From contig NZ_JBMWAN010000002.1 of NCBI RefSeq assembly GCF_049546785.1, forward strand, positions 310,001-374,000: 64,000 bases of DNA. Reading direction: 5' to 3'. Positions 59,592 to 64,000 of the stretch are shown here, piece by piece. Source of the DNA: Nitrospira_D sp035465795. Its GTDB lineage: Bacteria > Nitrospirota > Nitrospiria > Nitrospirales > Nitrospiraceae. Numbering within the stretch: position 1 is the stretch's first letter; each line of letters begins with the position of its first letter. The notes below the pieces were generated by a model. That model saw only the letters and a list, made by a program, of their open reading frames with translations, was not told the DNA's origin and made no database searches. Made by a program: the position numbers and the translations under genes.

Positions 59592-60684
59592 CCTCGTCCT
59601 GTCCTTCCTCTCCCGTGACCGGCGTCCCGGCCATGGCTTCCAGTTTGTCGGCGATCAAACCGGCGTTATAGGCCACCAGCCCGTCGCGATCCGTCCTCAG
59701 CCGATCGAACAGCTCCTTGTGCGGACGCAAGGCCTCCACATCCTTAATCTTCGCCAACGCCTCCATCGCGTACACGCGGAGCGGACGGATCGGAATCGCC
59801 TCAAGATAGAGTTGCATCGGGCGGGCATCGCCGATCAATCCCAGCGCCTTGATCGCCAGCTCCTTCACGCCGGTATCCTTGTCGTGCGCCAGCCGCTTCA
59901 TCAGGGGTTCCACGGCGCGCACATCGGCGATCTTCCCCAGAAGATCGGCCGCCGCCTCGCGCACAAGCCAATCCTCGTCTTCGAGATATTCGATCAGGAT
60001 TTCGACGCTCGGCCGGCCGATTCCCAAGAGATTGATGACCGTGGACATCCGTGCTTCTTCACGCTCACTGGCCCCTTCCACATCACGAAGCGCATTAAAC
60101 GTATCGTCGATCCGCTCGCGGATGGCGCTCAGTTTTTTCAACGTGCCAACCGCGATGTCCCGCACCGCCGGCTGCCCCATCGCGTCGATGAAAGCATCGA
60201 TGGAGCGGGGATCCAACAGCTGATCCAGCATCAACGCGGCCGTGACCTGCGCCTCCTGATCCGGATGCTTGAGCATCTCACACAGTGGGATCACGGCGGT
60301 CGGAATCGCCCCGACCAGATGCGTCATCACGTGCCGGACCTCCCCCTCCTGAGTCTTGAGAAGCAGCGCGACTAGCGCCGAGGCGGTATCCGTATCGAGC
60401 ACCCCGGCCATGTGCTCCAACGCTGAGGCCCCGGCTTTCCGCACCCCCTCATCTGCATCTTCAAGCAGACCGACGAGCGCGACCCCTGCCTGCGGATCTT
60501 TCATCCGAGCCAACATCGCCGCCGCTTCTTTCTTTAGATCGGTCGTCCCTGAGCGGAGCGCCTCAACCAGGGCCTGCACGGCCCGTGGTCCTCCGGCCAC
60601 ACATGCAGCCGTCGCGCGCATCCGGCGCCAGTCCTCTTCATGGACCAGTTCAGAGACTAATGTTTCAATCGTTTCCTTTGACAT
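59584..60684 (-). CDS. HEAT-repeat protein
   Basis: 366 residues from the ATG at 60684. HEAT repeats throughout, more diverged than in its neighbours (VQALVEALRSGTTDLKKEAA, AGVALVGLLEDADEGVRKAG, VEILIEYLEDEDWLVREAAADLLGKIADVRAVEPL). It ends in an acidic tail (GEEGQDEDE). Start lies 21 bases after the previous HEAT gene's stop. No catalytic motif recognised. Confidence 0.86.
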   Translation of the reverse strand: MSKETIETLVSELVHEEDWRRMRATAACVAGGPRAVQALVEALRSGTTDLKKEAAAMLARMKDPQAGVALVGLLEDADEGVRKAGASALEHMAGVLDTDTASALVALLLKTQEGEVRHVMTHLVGAIPTAVIPLCEMLKHPDQEAQVTAALMLDQLLDPRSIDAFIDAMGQPAVRDIAVGTLKKLSAIRERIDDTFNALRDVEGASEREEARMSTVINLLGIGRPSVEILIEYLEDEDWLVREAAADLLGKIADVRAVEPLMKRLAHDKDTGVKELAIKALGLIGDARPMQLYLEAIPIRPLRVYAMEALAKIKDVEALRPHKELFDRLRTDRDGLVAYNAGLIADKLEAMAGTPVTGEEGQDEDE

Positions 60685-60704
60685 AGGCTCCAGCAACCGG
60701 GACG

Positions 60705-61790
60705 CTACACTCGCCCGGGCCGCCATCCCGCCAGCGCCAGCGCTTCCTTCACGTGATACCGGATATTTTCATCCCTGGGACCGGTGAGCAGCGGGAGGAG
60801 AAAGGGAACCGCTTTGGCCCCGAACTTTCCGAGGGCCGCCGCCGCCTCCGCTCTGGTGAACGTCGGCTCCAATGCCGTCACCAGGCAGGGAATCGAGGAG
60901 TCATCGCCGATGATGCCGAGGGCCCGGACCGCCGCGCCCTGCGTAATGACCTCTTCATTCCATTGATCCCCGCACCCCGCGACGGCGCGCGGCGCTTCAA
61001 GCGGGCGCGTCCCTTCGACCACCTCAATCAATACCGGAACCGCTCGGCGATCGCCGATCCGTCCGAGCGCTTCGACCGCCAAGGTTCGCAATCCCGGCTC
61101 TTTCATCGCCGTGAACAAAAACTCGACGGCCTGGGGATCACCGATCTCGCCGAGCGCCCGCACCGCGTCCTCACGAATCGCCGAATCCTGATCGTTGAAT
61201 AAAACCGACAACAGCGGTTCCACCGCCTTCTGCGACTTCATTTTCCCTAACGATTCGACGGCATGGAGACGGACCAGCCACTCCGCATGCTGCAGGGTGT
61301 CCAGCAGCGCCGGAATCGCCGCTTCACCGATGGCAGCCAGGGCCGTCGCCACTTCCTCTCGCACCGCTTTGACTTTATCTTGCAGCAACGGCAGGAGGGG
61401 CGCGATGGCCGAGACCTCTTGCACCCGTCCCAGTGCCTTGGCCGCATGCATGCGCACGATCCAATCATGACTCCGCAACGCGTCCTTCAGCGGATCGAGC
61501 ACCCGCTGATCCGCAATGGACGCGAGAATCGCCGAAGCCGCCTCCTGCACCGTCAACTCAGGGTCGGATAGACAGGCTCCCAACGCCGGGACCGACGGTT
61601 CGCCGATCGCCGTCAGCGCGCCGATTGCCGCTTCGCGGACCGAGCGGTCGCGGTCGCGCAACACCGACACCAGCGGGATGACCGCCCTCGGATCTTTCAG
61701 GGTACCAAGGAGACAGGCCGCCTCTTCACGAATGGCCCAGTCCTCATCCTTGAGGGCCGCGATCTGCTCCGCCACCGAATCCGCCACCAT
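60705..61790 (-). CDS. HEAT-repeat protein
   Basis: 361 residues from the ATG at 61790, with AGGAGG just upstream. About eleven HEAT units with conserved DEDWAIREEAACLLGTLKDPRAV-type helices, for example DWIVRMHAAKALGRV and AEWLVRLHAVESLGKM. A short loop with cysteines and a tryptophan (RAVAGCGDQWNEEVI) interrupts the array. The frame opens far upstream but that part is out of keeping and overlaps the neighbour. Unknown function. Confidence 0.87.
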   Translation of the reverse strand: MVADSVAEQIAALKDEDWAIREEAACLLGTLKDPRAVIPLVSVLRDRDRSVREAAIGALTAIGEPSVPALGACLSDPELTVQEAASAILASIADQRVLDPLKDALRSHDWIVRMHAAKALGRVQEVSAIAPLLPLLQDKVKAVREEVATALAAIGEAAIPALLDTLQHAEWLVRLHAVESLGKMKSQKAVEPLLSVLFNDQDSAIREDAVRALGEIGDPQAVEFLFTAMKEPGLRTLAVEALGRIGDRRAVPVLIEVVEGTRPLEAPRAVAGCGDQWNEEVITQGAAVRALGIIGDDSSIPCLVTALEPTFTRAEAAAALGKFGAKAVPFLLPLLTGPRDENIRYHVKEALALAGWRPGRV

Positions 61791-61899
61791 GGACCTCCTG
61801 GATCGAGCCGACAACCCTAACACACGGTTTTTTACAGGGTCAACGGAGCGTGCCTGGGGGGCGGGGGAATGAGTGAGGATCGAGCAAAAGACCAAAACT

Positions 61900-63264
61900 C
61901 TAGCTGGATTTGGCCACGTCGCCGGAAGGACCGAAGCGCCCTGTATCGCCGAGAGGCCGATCGACACGGAGGTTGTCCGCCTGGCTGGAATCGATGGCCA
62001 CTTCTTCAGCAGGCGGCGACCACCCGAGTTTTTCCAATGTCTCCAAGACGATCAACCGGAGCGCGTCTTTGGCCGTCAGTCGCACGGAGGCGTAGGACAG
62101 CACTCGTTCTCCCTCGGCTTCCACTTCAGACGCCTTGGGATCATAGAGGAAGGCAATCAGCGGCTCGATGGCCGTGTCGCCGATGATCGTCAACGCGGCG
62201 GCGGCTTTCTCGCGCAACACCCCGTCCTTGAGCAACATGATGAGATCGGGAATCACGCGCGGATCGCGGAACTGCCCGAGGGCGGTCGCCGCGGCTTCCT
62301 TGATAAAGGCATCCTCGCTCACGATACAGCCCGGCGTCGGGGATCCTTCCTGCTTGATCCCTTTCCCCTTGAGCGCGTCGAGAACCGCCGGCAGCGCGCG
62401 CGGATCGCCGATCATGCCGAGGGAGGCGATCGCATGCCGCTTGACGGCCCCGTCTTTCATCGCTTCCAGCAGGGCGTCGATGGCCCGAGAATCTCCGATC
62501 ATGCCCAGGGCAATGGTCGCATCCTCGCGAACCGCACGGTCCGGATCCTTCAGGGTGACGATCAGGGCATCCACCACTTTGGCATCGCGCACCCATGTCC
62601 GGCCGATCTGATAGTCGGTCGTCATGCCCCCCAGGGCCCTGGCCGCATGGCACCGCACGACAAAATCTTTATCCTTCAGACTCTCGATCAACGGATCGAC
62701 GGAGGGCTGGCCGATATAGATCAGCGCCGTCCCGGCCGTTTCCCGCACGATCTTGGAGGAGTCCCGGAACAACTTGATCAACGCCGGCACCGCCTTGGGA
62801 TCGCCGATTTTGCCCAACGCTTCGGCCGCCGCGCTCTTCACCGCTCCATCACGGTCGCGGCAGGCGACCATTAATGCATCGACCGCCTTCTTGTCGCGCA
62901 ACTCACCGCAGGTCTTCGCGGCATGCTCCCGCACCCGCCACCGTTCATCCTTGAGCGCCGCAATCATGCGGTCCAGCACTGCCGGTCCCATCTTGGCGGC
63001 CGCCTCAACCGCCTGGTTGCGCACTTCCATGATGGCGTCGTTGAACAGCCCGATCAGGGCATCCACCGCCTTAGGGCCGCCGATCTTGGCGGCGGCACAG
63101 CCGGCATAGGCGCGCACCGACCAGAAATCGTCGCCACAGGCACTGACCAACGCGTCGATGGACTTCGGATCGGCGAGATCAGCCAGCGCCTTCGCGGCTT
63201 CTTCCCGCGTCGCGTCGTCTACGTCTTCAAGGGCTTCTAAGAGGTCATCCAGGGTGTGTGTCAT
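61900..63264 (-). CDS. HEAT-repeat protein, longest of the array
   Basis: 454 residues, first gene of the HEAT array, with about twelve units (DVDDATREEAAKALADLADPKSIDAL; DRDGAVKSAAAEALGKIGDPKAV). The C-terminal 60 residues are not repeats and include KLGWSPPAEEVAIDSSQ. A loop (TTDYQIGRTWVRD) and a cysteine-containing insert (PTPGCIVSE) break the regular pattern. It starts four bases after the stop of the small exported protein gene, so both likely share a transcript with the phosphatase-family gene upstream. Confidence 0.88.
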   Translation of the reverse strand: MTHTLDDLLEALEDVDDATREEAAKALADLADPKSIDALVSACGDDFWSVRAYAGCAAAKIGGPKAVDALIGLFNDAIMEVRNQAVEAAAKMGPAVLDRMIAALKDERWRVREHAAKTCGELRDKKAVDALMVACRDRDGAVKSAAAEALGKIGDPKAVPALIKLFRDSSKIVRETAGTALIYIGQPSVDPLIESLKDKDFVVRCHAARALGGMTTDYQIGRTWVRDAKVVDALIVTLKDPDRAVREDATIALGMIGDSRAIDALLEAMKDGAVKRHAIASLGMIGDPRALPAVLDALKGKGIKQEGSPTPGCIVSEDAFIKEAAATALGQFRDPRVIPDLIMLLKDGVLREKAAAALTIIGDTAIEPLIAFLYDPKASEVEAEGERVLSYASVRLTAKDALRLIVLETLEKLGWSPPAEEVAIDSSQADNLRVDRPLGDTGRFGPSGDVAKSS

Positions 63265-63267
63265 AGT

Positions 63268-63723
63268 TTAGGGGTTCTGTTCGTAGTACTGATCCCGTTG
63301 GCCCCCGTGGGGGTACATTCGCTTGCAACGCACAACCAGAGTCTGAGTCCCACGGCCCTCGATACACTGATCGAGCGACTTCGAAAAGTCGATCGTCCCG
63401 TCCAGATTGACCATGAAGGGAAAATCGAACGTGAAACTGATGAATTTGTACTTTCCCGGCTTGAGCAGAAGTTCCCGCGGCTCAGACGTTTTATAGGCGT
63501 CTGAGGTTTCAGGATCCAAGGTCCAAATCGTCGGTGTGACGCCAGGGACCTGCCACCAGGATTGCGGCACCAGCTTCGTCGCGTCAATGGTAATCGCATG
63601 TTCCTTGAGATGGGCCGGGGGAGGTCCCGCCTGTCCTTCGGACGTCCACAAAGAGGCCGTGAGGCCCAATACGATCACACCCGCGAGGGAAACAACCCGT
63701 TGGCGAAGAAATCTGGATGTCAT
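63268..63723 (-). CDS. exported protein of unknown function
   Basis: 151 residues from the ATG at 63723. A signal peptide (RQRVVSLAGVIVLGLTASLW) precedes a mature domain with LKEHAITIDATKLVPQSWWQVPG, LLLKPGKYKFISFTFDFPFMVNLDG and two cysteines (DQCIEG, VVRCKR). The LLLKPG.Y pattern is reminiscent of periplasmic beta-sandwich domains. Not recognised further. Lies between the phosphatase-family gene and the HEAT array in one direction, with gaps of ten and three bases. Confidence 0.8.
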   Translation of the reverse strand: MTSRFLRQRVVSLAGVIVLGLTASLWTSEGQAGPPPAHLKEHAITIDATKLVPQSWWQVPGVTPTIWTLDPETSDAYKTSEPRELLLKPGKYKFISFTFDFPFMVNLDGTIDFSKSLDQCIEGRGTQTLVVRCKRMYPHGGQRDQYYEQNP

Positions 63724-63733
63724 GATCACACGC

Positions 63734-64000
63734 CTATTTCCTGGAGGAAGCGTCGGCCGGCGCCACTGCCGCCGCTTGAAAAATTTCCTCGACGGCCTTG
63801 CTGTCCCACTCTGTGTGCGTTTCGAGGCCGAGGATGCGCATCACCGTCGCCCCTGTGTCGATAATGGACACCGGCTGGTGAATGACCTGACCGCGCTTGA
63901 TCCCGACACCGGAGGCAATCCAGGGCACGATCGGCGTAGCCGTTGTGGTGGGGGCCTCCCCGTTGAGATCCGTGCCGGGACCGCTGAGGGCCGTCACCAC
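63734..64000 (-). CDS. alkaline phosphatase-superfamily protein, C-terminal part
   Basis: Partial: the gene starts beyond the right edge and only 88 C-terminal residues are seen. ATPIVPWIASGVGIKRGQVIHQPVSIIDTGATVMRILGLET is the conserved end of type I phosphodiesterase/nucleotide pyrophosphatase or sulfatase-like enzymes (VP.I..G..I..G.....V...D...T...LLG). The catalytic residues lie outside. It would be the first visible gene of the unit that contains the exported protein and HEAT genes. Confidence 0.72.
   Translation of the reverse strand: MVTALSGPGTDLNGEAPTTTATPIVPWIASGVGIKRGQVIHQPVSIIDTGATVMRILGLETHTEWDSKAVEEIFQAAAVAPADASSRK

Noticed and set aside
1..64000. CRISPR array, insertion sequence, prophage or integrative element
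   Set aside because: No regular direct repeats with spacers, no transposase, integrase or phage genes; tRNA-Pro shows no neighbouring integrase or repeated 3' end.

Overview
The window reads as a chromosome segment of a GC-rich, diderm, free-living bacterium. The gene mix suggests the phylum Nitrospirota, probably Nitrospira: HEAT-repeat arrays, citramalate-based isoleucine synthesis, an ApgM-like enzyme inside a threonine operon, PilY1-type pili, standalone cupredoxin/Rieske/ferredoxin electron carriers and many exported proteins of unknown function. This taxonomic call is inference from content; there is no rRNA or nxr gene here. I see no CRISPR array, insertion sequence, prophage or integrase. 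Most genes lie on the minus strand.

Layout. (1) 1-15313, minus strand: a large type IV pilus locus. In transcription order it holds prepilin peptidase pilD, a first minor-pilin set (GspH/FimT, PilV, PilW-like, PilX-like), pilB ATPase, a second minor-pilin set (FimT, PilV, PilW, PilX), the large adhesin PilY1, an Ig-like lipoprotein, and the start of a PhoH-family ATPase cut by the window edge. A small solo LuxR-type HTH gene diverges from pilD, with two palindromes at its promoter. (2) 15791-20440: rlmB-like methyltransferase, cysS, dedA, surE, tRNA-Pro(GGG), merR-like regulator and ihfA-like gene. (3) 20584-28338: an aspartate-family/isoleucine block (aminotransferase, hom, thrC, ApgM-like, lysC, cimA) read from a good sigma70-type promoter. 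(4) 28631-34616, plus strand: pdxJ, nnr, tsaE, lapA-like, mutS. (5) 34676-38724: a NarL-type two-component pair, a gene-poor stretch, a frameshifted Pal/OmpA lipoprotein and an orphan chemoreceptor-type sensor domain. (6) 38935-40164: two exported proteins of unknown function with their own promoter and terminator. (7) 40497-50350, minus strand: the translation/RNA block rimP-nusA-infB-DUF503-rbfA-truB-rpsO-pnp-M16 protease, with an intrinsic terminator hairpin lying between the apparent rimP promoter and rimP. (8) 50460-56581: class IV aminotransferase, chagasin-like protein, Rieske protein, DUF192 protein, ferredoxin, small exported protein, cupredoxin, membrane-fused spermidine-synthase-like protein and CBS protein. 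(9) 56745-64000: ugd, then five consecutive HEAT-repeat genes, an exported protein and the end of an alkaline-phosphatase-superfamily enzyme.

The pilus locus carries most of the minor-pilin tip complex (two sets), the extension motor and the processing peptidase, but no major pilin, PilC, PilM-Q or PilT, so those must lie elsewhere. The best candidates for undescribed biology are the paired exported proteins at 38935-40164, the five-gene HEAT array, the solo LuxR regulator divergent from pilD, and the rimP leader terminator. The Pal frameshift is the clearest sequence-level anomaly.
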